Below, one piece after another: positions 7,671 to 14,344 of a DNA stretch of 64,000 nucleotides. Both the position numbers and the translations under genes were made by a program. The notes beneath the pieces are model-generated. The model worked only from the letters and a program-made list of their open reading frames with translations, ran no database searches and was not told the origin of the DNA. Origin of the DNA: an uncultured Collinsella sp. Lineage in GTDB: Bacteria; Actinomycetota; Coriobacteriia; Coriobacteriales; Coriobacteriaceae. The stretch covers positions 19,822 through 83,821 of the forward strand of contig CALKKS010000011.1 in NCBI GenBank assembly GCA_937995345.1, written 5' to 3'. Every line of letters starts with the position of its first letter. The stretch's first letter is position 1.

Positions 7671-8468
7671 CTACTCGGCGAGCAGGCGATGCAGCTCTTC
7701 TTCGACCGTGCGCGCGTAGCGGACACGGTCGTTGATTCCGCGCATGGTGGGGTTGCAGCTCTCCATCAGATAGGGATGGCCCACGACGTTGAGCATGTCA
7801 CGATCGTTCTCATTGTCGCCAAACGCCATCATCTCATCGGGCGAAATCCCCAGAGCGCGACCGTAATCGGCAAGCGCGGAGCCCTTGCCCGAATCGAAAC
7901 CGATAAAGTCCGTCCATTCGGTTCCCGATGTCATGACATCGACTCGATCGCAAAAGTGGCGCTCGAAATACTCCAGCGCCGCCTGCTGCTCTGCCTCGGG
8001 CGTCTGGAAGGCGATCTTAATGACATCCTCGTCAATGTCTTCGGGACGGTCGACTACCGCCACATCACAATGGACCTCATAACGCAGGTGGTCAACAAAC
8101 GCATCGTTGCCGCTCATGGTGTAGAGGTGTCCCTCGCACGAAAGGGTCACGTCGGCATGGGGGTACGCAACCACGGCATTCGCGATATTCATGGCCAGGC
8201 CACGCTCCATAGAACGCTTGACCACGGCACGCCCCTCGCTCATGACCAGGGCTCCGTTTTCGCATACATAGGCGAGTTCATCGGCCACCGGGGCAAACAG
8301 GTAGCGCAGGCTCGCATATTGACGGCCACTCGCCGGCATAAACACGATACCGCGACGATGCAGCTCATCGATAAGCTCAAAGGCCTCGGAACGCGGCTCG
8401 CGCTCCCCCGGATGCAGCAACGTGCCGTCCAAATCGCATGCAATCAGCTTGATTCCCTCAAGACCCAT
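7671..8468 (-). CDS. HAD-superfamily phosphatase, Cof type
   Basis: The 265-residue Cof-like hydrolase has motif I ACDLDGTLLHPG (nucleophile and acid aspartates), motif II PASGRQ and motif IV GDNENDRDML, with a C2-type cap domain between. These cytoplasmic enzymes dephosphorylate sugar phosphates, pyridoxal phosphate or FMN, and the substrate cannot be assigned. ATG 8468 was chosen because GGGGAAG precedes it. An in-frame TTG at 8480 sits only two bases from AGGAGG and is a weaker alternative. The gene is convergent with the Fur-family gene, with 77 bases between and no clear terminator. Confidence 0.85.
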   Translation of the reverse strand: MGLEGIKLIACDLDGTLLHPGEREPRSEAFELIDELHRRGIVFMPASGRQYASLRYLFAPVADELAYVCENGALVMSEGRAVVKRSMERGLAMNIANAVVAYPHADVTLSCEGHLYTMSGNDAFVDHLRYEVHCDVAVVDRPEDIDEDVIKIAFQTPEAEQQAALEYFERHFCDRVDVMTSGTEWTDFIGFDSGKGSALADYGRALGISPDEMMAFGDNENDRDMLNVVGHPYLMESCNPTMRGINDRVRYARTVEEELHRLLAE

Positions 8469-8495
8469 ATGCTTCCCCAAAGCCTCCTATCAACA

Positions 8496-8538
8496 GCAAG
8501 ACGGACCTTGATCGGTCACCCTTCAAAGCCCGTCTTGC
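8496..8538. repeat. Intergenic hairpin between HAD and UreE-like genes
   Basis: A 9-bp inverted repeat (gcaagacgg 8496-8504, ccgtcttgc 8530-8538) encloses a second small dyad, GACC-N6-GGTC. It lies downstream of the UreE-like gene on the minus strand. Without a T-run, its role as a terminator is uncertain. Confidence 0.4.
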
Positions 8539-8550
8539 GCATACGCGCAC

Positions 8551-9129
8551 TTAGCCGCGCGTCTTTTTTACGATGGTAAAGTCGGGAGCCATGCTCACGA
8601 CGACCTCCGCCGCACTCGACGCAAAGCGCCGGTCCGCATCGAGTTCACGGGTAACCACCGAGAGCCGAACACCCTCGACGCCGCGAAGCATACGGCCCAA
8701 AACAGGCTGCACCGGCGTATACATGCGCACGGTATGCTCATCCGAGTCACCCCGGAAGAGCGGCGCATGCATGTTGCCGATCTCCCAACACGCATGCGCG
8801 AGCGCAATCGGATCCATGCGGTCGACTTCGACCAAATAAACCTCGGCGCTGCGCAGACGCACGACAACCGCCACGGGCACCATGCCCGAACGGTCAATGG
8901 CGAGCACGTCGCCATCGGCAAGACGACCGCCGTCGGTAGTATCCAGCCGAACATCGACCGTGCGCCCCAGCTCCGTCACGCCCACAAACGCGCATACATC
9001 AGCCTGGTCCCAATCGAGCAGGAGCTCGTCAACTTCAAAGACACCGCCCAGCTCCCGGCGAAACAGGAGTTCATAGGACGGATCGTTGAGATTTCCCAAG
9101 CATGTCGTCGAAACCAAGCGTTCAGGCAT
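8551..9129 (-). CDS. UreE-like nickel metallochaperone domain protein (orphan)
   Basis: The 192-residue protein matches UreE in its C-terminal half. A segment DPIALAHACWEIGNMHAPL corresponds to the UreE signature (DPxxLAxACxxLGNRHxPL), including the histidine that binds nickel at the dimer interface. The preceding strand-rich region (GRLADGDVLAID, VYLVEVDR) matches the N-terminal peptide-binding fold. The histidine-rich tail of many UreE proteins is absent. UreE delivers Ni(II) to apo-urease, but no urease gene is in the window. It begins three bases after the SlyD-like gene stops, so the two form an operon of potential metallochaperones. The function beyond nickel handling is unknown. Confidence 0.7.
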   Translation of the reverse strand: MPERLVSTTCLGNLNDPSYELLFRRELGGVFEVDELLLDWDQADVCAFVGVTELGRTVDVRLDTTDGGRLADGDVLAIDRSGMVPVAVVVRLRSAEVYLVEVDRMDPIALAHACWEIGNMHAPLFRGDSDEHTVRMYTPVQPVLGRMLRGVEGVRLSVVTRELDADRRFASSAAEVVVSMAPDFTIVKKTRG

Positions 9130-9132
9130 ACT

Positions 9133-9561
9133 CTAGCCCTCGACCTCGACGAGCTCGATATCAAAGTTGAGGTCCTTGCCGGCCAGCTCATGGTTGGCGT
9201 CGAGCGTCACGGCCTCGGGCGTTACGTCGATGACCACGGCGGGGACGGGCATACCGCTCGGCGTAGACAGGAAGAGCTTCATGCCCTTCTCGATCTGCTC
9301 GATGTTGGGAACCTGTTCGGCCGGGAAGGTCAGGACCATCTCGGGGTTGTGCTCGCCGTAGGCATCGGCGGCCGGGATGTGCACGGTCTTCTTCTCGCCC
9401 ACCTGCATGTCGAAAACAGCGGCATCGAAGCCCTTGATCATCTGGCCGGCGCCACAGGTGAACTCCAGCGGCTCGCCGCGATCGTAGGAGCTATCGAACT
9501 GCGTGCCATCGTCGAGCGTGCCACGATAATGAGTCTTGACCTTCTTGCCCTGGTTGGACAT
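9133..9561 (-). CDS. SlyD-like FKBP peptidyl-prolyl isomerase
   Basis: The 142-residue FKBP has the two-domain SlyD layout: an FKBP core (about residues 4-70 and 125-142, with YRGTLDDGTQFDSS and GAGQMIKGFDAAVFDM) interrupted by an IF chaperone domain (about 71-124, with FPAEQVPNIEQIEKG). SlyD isomerises prolyl bonds, acts as a folding chaperone and in E. coli delivers nickel to hydrogenase. The cysteine/histidine-rich metal tail is missing, and the protein ends VELVEVEG. The start is the ATG with CGGAGG seven bases upstream, not the earlier in-frame codon at 9597. It is cotranscribed with the UreE-like gene. Confidence 0.87.
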   Translation of the reverse strand: MSNQGKKVKTHYRGTLDDGTQFDSSYDRGEPLEFTCGAGQMIKGFDAAVFDMQVGEKKTVHIPAADAYGEHNPEMVLTFPAEQVPNIEQIEKGMKLFLSTPSGMPVPAVVIDVTPEAVTLDANHELAGKDLNFDIELVEVEG

Positions 9562-9682
9562 GGTAACCTCCGTATATAAGGGCGGCGCACAACGCAAGCC
9601 GCCGTGAACATATGGCGCTAACTATACCCTAGTCATACAATTCAAAGACACTTTGCAAAGAAACGCTGCAACCGGAGGAACT

Positions 9683-10696
9683 ATGGCATATCCCGTATTT
9701 GACCTACACTGTGACACCGCCGACCGCATCGGCTGGGCCACACTCGATCTCGACCTGCGCTTTACCGCCGGCACCGACGGTTATTTCCCCGGCGACGAAA
9801 CGCATCCGCAAGATTTCGACCTTATCGAGGGCAACGCCTGCGCCATCTCGCTCGCAAAGATCGGCAACACGCCGTGGGCACAGTGCTTCGCCACGTTTGT
9901 CCCCGACGAGATTCCCACCGCTCACGCCGCGCGCTTCCAGGCGCAGATCATGGCGCACATGAGCGGCCAGGCAATGCTCAACCACGACCGCATGGTCAAC
10001 GTACGCAGCGCCGCTGACATTCGCCCTGCGCTCAAAGACGGCAAGGTCGCCTGCATCCACACCATCGAAAACGCCACGTTCTTTGCCGAGGACCCCGCGC
10101 TGATCGAGGTGCTCAAGAGCCTGGGCGTACTCATGTCATCACTCAGCTGGAACGCGCAGGGACCGCTCGCGAGCGGCCACGACACCCACGCCGGCCTCAC
10201 CGCCGCCGGTATCGAGGCGCTCACGCAGATGGAGCACGCCGGCATGGTGCTCGACGTCTCCCACCTCAACGACGAGTGCTTTGACGAGGTTGCCGCCCGC
10301 GCCACGCGTCCCTTCGTTGCCAGCCATTCCAATTCCCGTGCGGTCTGCGGCGTCAAGCGCAACCTGACCGATGACCAGTTCCGCACCATTCGCGACATGG
10401 GCGGCATCGTCGGCCTCAACTACTGCAGCGAGTTCCTCTCTAACGACGCAACCAATGAGACCGCCGCAGACGTCACCTTCGATCAGCTGGCGGCACATAT
10501 CGAGCACTGGCTCGACCTGGGCGGCGAAGATGTCATCGCACTCGGCGGCGACTGGGACGGCGCCAAGGTACCCGACTTCCTCTCCGATGCCAGCATGATG
10601 CCCGAGTTCCAGAACATGCTCTCCAAGCACTTTGGCAAGACCGTGATGCAGAAGCTCTGCAGCGACAACGCGCTTGCCTTCTTCGAGCGCTATTAA
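9683..10696 (+). CDS. Membrane-dipeptidase family (peptidase M19) dipeptidase
   Basis: The 337-residue protein is of the renal-dipeptidase (M19) family. It has the first metal site HCD (FDLHCDTAD, residues 7-9), the bridging glutamate in HTIENATFF, the histidine in DVSHLND and the second in VASHSNSRAV. The family hydrolyses dipeptides, including those with D-residues or dehydro side chains, with two zinc ions. No signal peptide is visible, so it is probably cytoplasmic. The start is ATG 9683 behind CGGAGGAA. A strong 13-bp inverted repeat follows the gene. Confidence 0.88.
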   Translation: MAYPVFDLHCDTADRIGWATLDLDLRFTAGTDGYFPGDETHPQDFDLIEGNACAISLAKIGNTPWAQCFATFVPDEIPTAHAARFQAQIMAHMSGQAMLNHDRMVNVRSAADIRPALKDGKVACIHTIENATFFAEDPALIEVLKSLGVLMSSLSWNAQGPLASGHDTHAGLTAAGIEALTQMEHAGMVLDVSHLNDECFDEVAARATRPFVASHSNSRAVCGVKRNLTDDQFRTIRDMGGIVGLNYCSEFLSNDATNETAADVTFDQLAAHIEHWLDLGGEDVIALGGDWDGAKVPDFLSDASMMPEFQNMLSKHFGKTVMQKLCSDNALAFFERY

Positions 10697-10723
10697 GAGC
10701 GCAATTAATTTCGCATCCCTTGA

Positions 10724-10761
10724 GCGGGCCGGCATGCCGAACGGCCGACATGCCGGCCCGC
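10724..10761. repeat. 13-bp perfect inverted repeat between dipeptidase and YgjP-like gene
   Basis: Arms at 10724-10736 and 10749-10761 (gcgggccggcatg and its complement) flank a 12-base loop. It lies 28 bases past the dipeptidase stop and ends ten bases before the next ribosome binding site. It could terminate weakly or control translation of the downstream gene. There is no T-run. Confidence 0.6.
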
Positions 10762-10782
10762 CTCCAATCTGAAGGACCGCTT

Positions 10783-11559
10783 TTGACGCAGCAATTTACG
10801 ATTTCTGTATCCCGACCGGATGGGACGTCCTTGCCCGTCATCGTTACAAAAAAGCGCGTCAAGAACTTCAACCTACGCGTCACATCGAGCGGCGAGGTCC
10901 ACGCCAGCGCACCGCTCGGCGCCAGTCGCGAGCGCATCGAAGCGTTTGTGAAGCGCAACAGCGCCTGGATTATCAGCCGACTTGCCCAGCGCGAGCAACG
11001 TCAGGCGGCGGCGCGAGAGCCGCTCGGCCCCTCGTCCATCATTGCACTTTGGGGCAAGCCCATCACGGTACAGGACGCACTCGATCACAACTTTGCATCA
11101 CCCGCACCGCGACCCAAGCAAGCCACCTTCGCAAGTTTTATGGGTGACGACGAGCCAGACGAGCGTCCACGGACCAAGCGGCACGCAGCCCTCGACGGCT
11201 TAACGCCCGATGAGCTCCAAGCCCGCATCGAGCAGCTCTATACGTCCGAGGTCGCATCGGCGCTGCGCGATATGGTGCACGCATACGAAATCGCAATGGA
11301 TGTCGCCGTTTCCCGCATTTCCGTACGCAGCATGAAAACGCGTTGGGGCTCATGCACGCCCAAATCCGGCGCCATTCGCATCGCGCGCGAGCTCGCCGCC
11401 TACCCCGTCGAATGCCTCGACATGGTTGTCGCCCACGAGCTCGTCCACTTGCTCGAGCCAAGCCACAACCGGCGGTTTCACGCCCTGCTCGACACGTACT
11501 GCCCTAACAATAGAGCTCTGTCGCAGCGGCTCAAGCAGCCACCCATAGAGTCGTATTAG
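10783..11559 (+). CDS. YgjP-like (DUF45) zinc metalloprotein
   Basis: The 258-residue DUF45/YgjP-family protein has a C-terminal zinc motif HELVHLLEPSHNRRFH (HExxH plus a distal His), preceded by the family segment MKTRWGSCTPKSGAIRIARELA. The N-terminal half (KKRVKNFNLRVTSSGEVHASAPLG) also matches the family. Members resemble SprT or WLM metallopeptidases, and a related E. coli protein has been linked to nucleotide pyrophosphatase activity, so the substrate is open. TTG 10783 is the likely start because GAAGGA is six bases upstream. The upstream ATG at 10750 lies inside a stable hairpin. Confidence 0.8.
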   Translation: MTQQFTISVSRPDGTSLPVIVTKKRVKNFNLRVTSSGEVHASAPLGASRERIEAFVKRNSAWIISRLAQREQRQAAAREPLGPSSIIALWGKPITVQDALDHNFASPAPRPKQATFASFMGDDEPDERPRTKRHAALDGLTPDELQARIEQLYTSEVASALRDMVHAYEIAMDVAVSRISVRSMKTRWGSCTPKSGAIRIARELAAYPVECLDMVVAHELVHLLEPSHNRRFHALLDTYCPNNRALSQRLKQPPIESY

Positions 11560-11565
11560 AACCGG

Positions 11566-12051
11566 TTAGCGCACGCGCTCGATCTCGACGCCGCAGCTTG
11601 CCAGGGGCAGGCCAACAGGAGCCCACGGCTTATCGAGCTTTATGCGCACACCAAGCAGCGAGGGATAACGGCGCAGCAGCATCTGGGCTGTCCCCTCGGC
11701 TGCCGCCTCGATGAGCTTAAACGTATGCTCGCGCAGATAGCCATCGACATCGTGGCACACCGAGCCGTAGTCAATCGAGGCGTCCAGGTTATCGTGCTCC
11801 CCCGCCGCGCGCAGGTCGGCATAGAGCACCAGAGAAACGATGAACTTCTGACCCAGCGCATTCTCCTCGGGATACACGCCATGGTTGGCAAAAACCTCAA
11901 GGCCGTCAATGACAATGCGATCGGCATGGCGCAGATCGTCATAGCTCACGTGAGGCACCGCCGTTGCGGTGGATATTTCGCCCCTTCCACGGCGGGCGAG
12001 CTCAGCACCTTCAGTCTTGGTTGCATTCTCGGGCAGTTTCTTGTTACTCAA
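11566..12051 (-). CDS. folB: Dihydroneopterin aldolase
   Basis: The 161-residue protein has a C-terminal FolB domain (about residues 45-161). It shows DRIVIDGLEVFANHGVYPEE with the substrate-binding region, and DYGSVCHDVDG with the conserved tyrosine, followed by LIEAAAEGTAQ. FolB converts dihydroneopterin to hydroxymethyl-dihydropterin and glycolaldehyde in folate synthesis. The 44-residue N-terminal leader is longer than usual. TTG 12051 has AAGGAGA eight bases upstream. It is the third gene after folE and an HD-domain protein and is probably cotranscribed with them. Confidence 0.87.
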   Translation of the reverse strand: MSNKKLPENATKTEGAELARRGRGEISTATAVPHVSYDDLRHADRIVIDGLEVFANHGVYPEENALGQKFIVSLVLYADLRAAGEHDNLDASIDYGSVCHDVDGYLREHTFKLIEAAAEGTAQMLLRRYPSLLGVRIKLDKPWAPVGLPLASCGVEIERVR

Positions 12052-12094
12052 CGCGATCGTCTCCTTCGTTTAGAACCCCGACCGCGCAAACTAA

Positions 12095-12676
12095 CTACAC
12101 GCGAATCGACAGGTTCTTTTTATCATCGCTCCAGTTGCAAGCGTTGCGCGCGGGGCATGCAAAGCAGGCACGCGACGCTTTGTCGGCTGCATAGAGCAGA
12201 CGCTCGAGCGGTTGGCTGTTCACGCGCAGCTTTCGATGGCCAAGAATGGCCGTCTTAATGGCTGCGGCATCGGCCGGCTCAAACGCCACGTCATCGGGCA
12301 TGCCGCCGAGAATCGCATCAGCGACGCGTTCGCTTGCAACATCATGGGATATACCCGATTCATACTGTTCATCTTTGCCGATATCGTGAAGAAGTGCCGT
12401 GGCGTAGATGACCTCGCGGTCAAATTCGAGCTGCTCCTCGAGATTCTTGATCCACATAATGCGAGCGACATCGAGCAGATGGTCAATACCGTGGCGGCAG
12501 AAGATGCGCCCCGTTTCCAACTGTACGATGTTGCCCAGGTGCCGCCGGAACAGCCCGTTGGCACAAATGTAATCAATGCGAGGCATGGCACCAAAGGGGG
12601 CCAGGCCCGAAGCCATAAAGCCGCGACGCGACGTCCCCTCATCGGTCTTCGATGTAAAGTCGTTGACGACTCTCAT
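12095..12676 (-). CDS. HD-domain phosphohydrolase within folate cluster
   Basis: The 193-residue HD-domain protein has metal ligands visible as RHGIDHLLDVARI, ALLHDIGKDEQ (the HD pair) and a distal aspartate in YAADKASRA. A cysteine cluster near the C terminus (CFACPARNAC) is unusual and may bind a metal. It starts two bases after folE ends and precedes folB. The dephosphorylation of dihydroneopterin triphosphate lies between those two enzymes and often has no assigned gene. This protein is a reasonable candidate for it, but that is inference from position only. Related HD proteins act on nucleotides and small phosphate esters. Confidence 0.75.
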   Translation of the reverse strand: MRVVNDFTSKTDEGTSRRGFMASGLAPFGAMPRIDYICANGLFRRHLGNIVQLETGRIFCRHGIDHLLDVARIMWIKNLEEQLEFDREVIYATALLHDIGKDEQYESGISHDVASERVADAILGGMPDDVAFEPADAAAIKTAILGHRKLRVNSQPLERLLYAADKASRACFACPARNACNWSDDKKNLSIRV

Positions 12677-12678
12677 GG

Positions 12679-13236
12679 TTAGCGGCCCAGCATCCTAAAG
12701 AAACGCTCCTCGAGCGCGGGATCGGTCTCAAAGACGCCGCGGCGAGCAAGCGTCACGGTCTTGGTGCCGGGCTTTTGCACGCCACGCATCGTCATGCACA
12801 TATGCTCGGCCTCCATCAGCACAATCGCTCCCTGGGGAGCGAGATAATCCATGAGGGCATCGGCAACCTGTGCGCACAGTTGCTCCTGCAGCTGAAGACG
12901 GCGGGCATAAACCTCAACCGTGCGGGCGAGCTTGGAAAGCCCAGCCACCCGACCGTTAGGGATATAACCAATGGCGGCCTTGCCATAAAACGGCAGCAGA
13001 TGATGTTCGCACAGCGAGTAGAACGTAATGTCGCGCTCGATAACCAAATCGTTCGAAGCGACGGCAAAGGTTTTGGACAGGTGCTCCTCGGCACTCTGGT
13101 CCATGCCGCCGGCGATCTCACCATACATACGGGCAACGCGCGCCGGGGTCTCCAGCAGGCCCTCACGAGTTGGGTCCTCGCCTATGCCCTCAAGCAACAG
13201 CTTAATGGCGGCCTCGACTTTTTCCTGATCGACCAT
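12679..13236 (-). CDS. folE: GTP cyclohydrolase I
   Basis: The 185-residue protein is a full-length homodecameric GTP cyclohydrolase I. It has the zinc cysteine/histidine site [13 protein letters not shown], the family segment [19 protein letters not shown] and [19 protein letters not shown] with the second zinc cysteine. It opens the guanine ring of GTP to form dihydroneopterin triphosphate, the first step of folate synthesis. It lies upstream of the HD protein and folB in one apparent operon and 66 bases after nrdG. A GAGG-type ribosome site precedes the ATG. Confidence 0.95.
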   Translation of the reverse strand: MVDQEKVEAAIKLLLEGIGEDPTREGLLETPARVARMYGEIAGGMDQSAEEHLSKTFAVASNDLVIERDITFYSLCEHHLLPFYGKAAIGYIPNGRVAGLSKLARTVEVYARRLQLQEQLCAQVADALMDYLAPQGAIVLMEAEHMCMTMRGVQKPGTKTVTLARRGVFETDPALEERFFRMLGR

Positions 13237-13302
13237 CTGGGCCTCACTTTTCCGATTTCACGTTCGCTCTATGGTACCACGCCCTCCGGCATCGACCACA
13301 AG

Positions 13303-13884
13303 CTACATAGTATGGGTCGAATAGACCGGATCATCACACCAAAGTTCAACCGCATCACAAAGCGCAACGCCCTCGCGCTCAGCACGGGCACGCGTGGCAT
13401 TCATATCGATCACGCGCTGATTGCTCGAGCCCCTAAAACGCAACGAGATATCGTACAGATCTTGAACAAACGGGCCGTCCACCAACATGTCAAGGCAGGC
13501 AAGAATGCGATCCGTCACCTCGGTATGATGACGACCGCCCGGCATAAGCTCCTCGAGCACGTCACCGGTAAAGCACCAAATGGTCTTCCCCGACTCCACG
13601 GGATAAGCCTCACGAACACGCTCGACAAACTCAACGAGTCCCGCCTGATTCTCAGGTTCCATAGGCTCGCCGCCCAAAATCGTCAGACCATCGATAAAGG
13701 GATGGTCGAGGCTCTCAATAATCTTGTCCTCGACGGTGCGATCAAACGACTCGCCCGCAGCAAAGTCCCACGCAACAGAGTTAAAGCAGTTCTTGCACCC
13801 ACGACGGCACCCACTCACAAACAGAGAAGTACGAACGCCTTCCCCATCAGCAATGTCGAAATACTTAATGTTCGCGTAGTTCAT
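13303..13884 (-). CDS. nrdG: Anaerobic ribonucleotide reductase activating protein
   Basis: The 193-residue radical-SAM activase has its cluster motif CRRGCKNC (CxxxCxxC) near residue 25, followed by the family segment GLTILGGEPM that helps bind S-adenosylmethionine. It uses a 4Fe-4S cluster to create the glycyl radical on NrdD. A longer frame extends to 14040, but AGGAAGG before the ATG at 13884 and the conserved MNYANIKYFDI start fix the true start. The gene follows nrdD on the same strand, separated by 427 bases of palindromic DNA instead of the usual close coupling. Confidence 0.92.
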   Translation of the reverse strand: MNYANIKYFDIADGEGVRTSLFVSGCRRGCKNCFNSVAWDFAAGESFDRTVEDKIIESLDHPFIDGLTILGGEPMEPENQAGLVEFVERVREAYPVESGKTIWCFTGDVLEELMPGGRHHTEVTDRILACLDMLVDGPFVQDLYDISLRFRGSSNQRVIDMNATRARAEREGVALCDAVELWCDDPVYSTHTM

Positions 13885-13900
13885 AGGTAACCTTCCTGGA

Positions 13901-13982
13901 GGTCTGGAGTATATCATCCCGTCCTCAAACATTCTCGGCCTTTGGCCTGCGAAACTGCGGGCGGGACGATATACTCCAGACC
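13901..13982. repeat. Structured hairpin element, family member C
   Basis: Arms at 13901-13924 and 13959-13982 pair over 24 bases with two mismatches. Inside, GTCCTCAAACAT (13921-13932) and CTGCGAAAC (13947-13955) match the internal-loop segments of the two hairpins at 23682-23806 and 23988-24119. A small GGCC-TTT-GGCC hairpin closes the centre. The plus-strand orientation of the motif is opposite to transcription of nrdG and nrdD. Confidence 0.65.
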
Positions 13983-14117
13983 CCTCGCGAGCGATACTCG
14001 GTGAACGAAGCGAACATCGAGTATAGGGTTCGAGGTCCAATAAAAACTTTGTTGCAGCTCAACCGTTGTTGCAAGCCAGTCGCAGTCGCAGCTCAAACAA
14101 TTTCCGCTAAGAACTTC

Positions 14118-14344
14118 GAGGAGTGAGCAGACCGCATGCTGCATCTCAGCTACGTCGACCTGGCTGAACCGAGAGGGCCGCTTGGGCTTTTGCTCGATAT
14201 GAGTTCCGCACGCAAAGAAGGCCACTTAATGTGGCCTTCGTCTTGCGCAGGACTGTCCGAAATAGCGAGCAAATGCCCAAGCGGCCCTCTCGGCTCAGCC
14301 CCGGAGCGGTATTAGAGATGCAGCACGCGGTCGCGGATCTCCTC
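14118..14344. repeat. 227-bp imperfect palindrome carrying an inverted copy of the nrdD 3' end
   Basis: Two halves centred on 14226-14230 are related by inversion. The right half contains the last codons of nrdD plus its downstream DNA. The left half (from GAGGAG at 14118) repeats this in inverted, diverged form. It includes a 37-base block (about 14161-14197 against 14263-14299) with only a few mismatches. The centre forms the terminator-like stem GAAGGCCAC/GTGGCCTTC. Confidence 0.8.
14211..14240 (-). terminator. Probable nrdD terminator at centre of palindrome
   Basis: On the minus strand GAAGGCCAC, a five-base loop and GTGGCCTTC are followed by TTTGCG. The stem is strong, the T-run short. 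It lies about 80 bases past the nrdD stop and would separate nrdD from nrdG transcription in part. Confidence 0.55.

Noticed and set aside
13914..14225. 103-codon minus-strand frame in the nrdD-nrdG spacer
   Set aside because: It lies within palindromic DNA, has no ribosome site, and its resemblance to the opposite frame is due to the inverted repeat.
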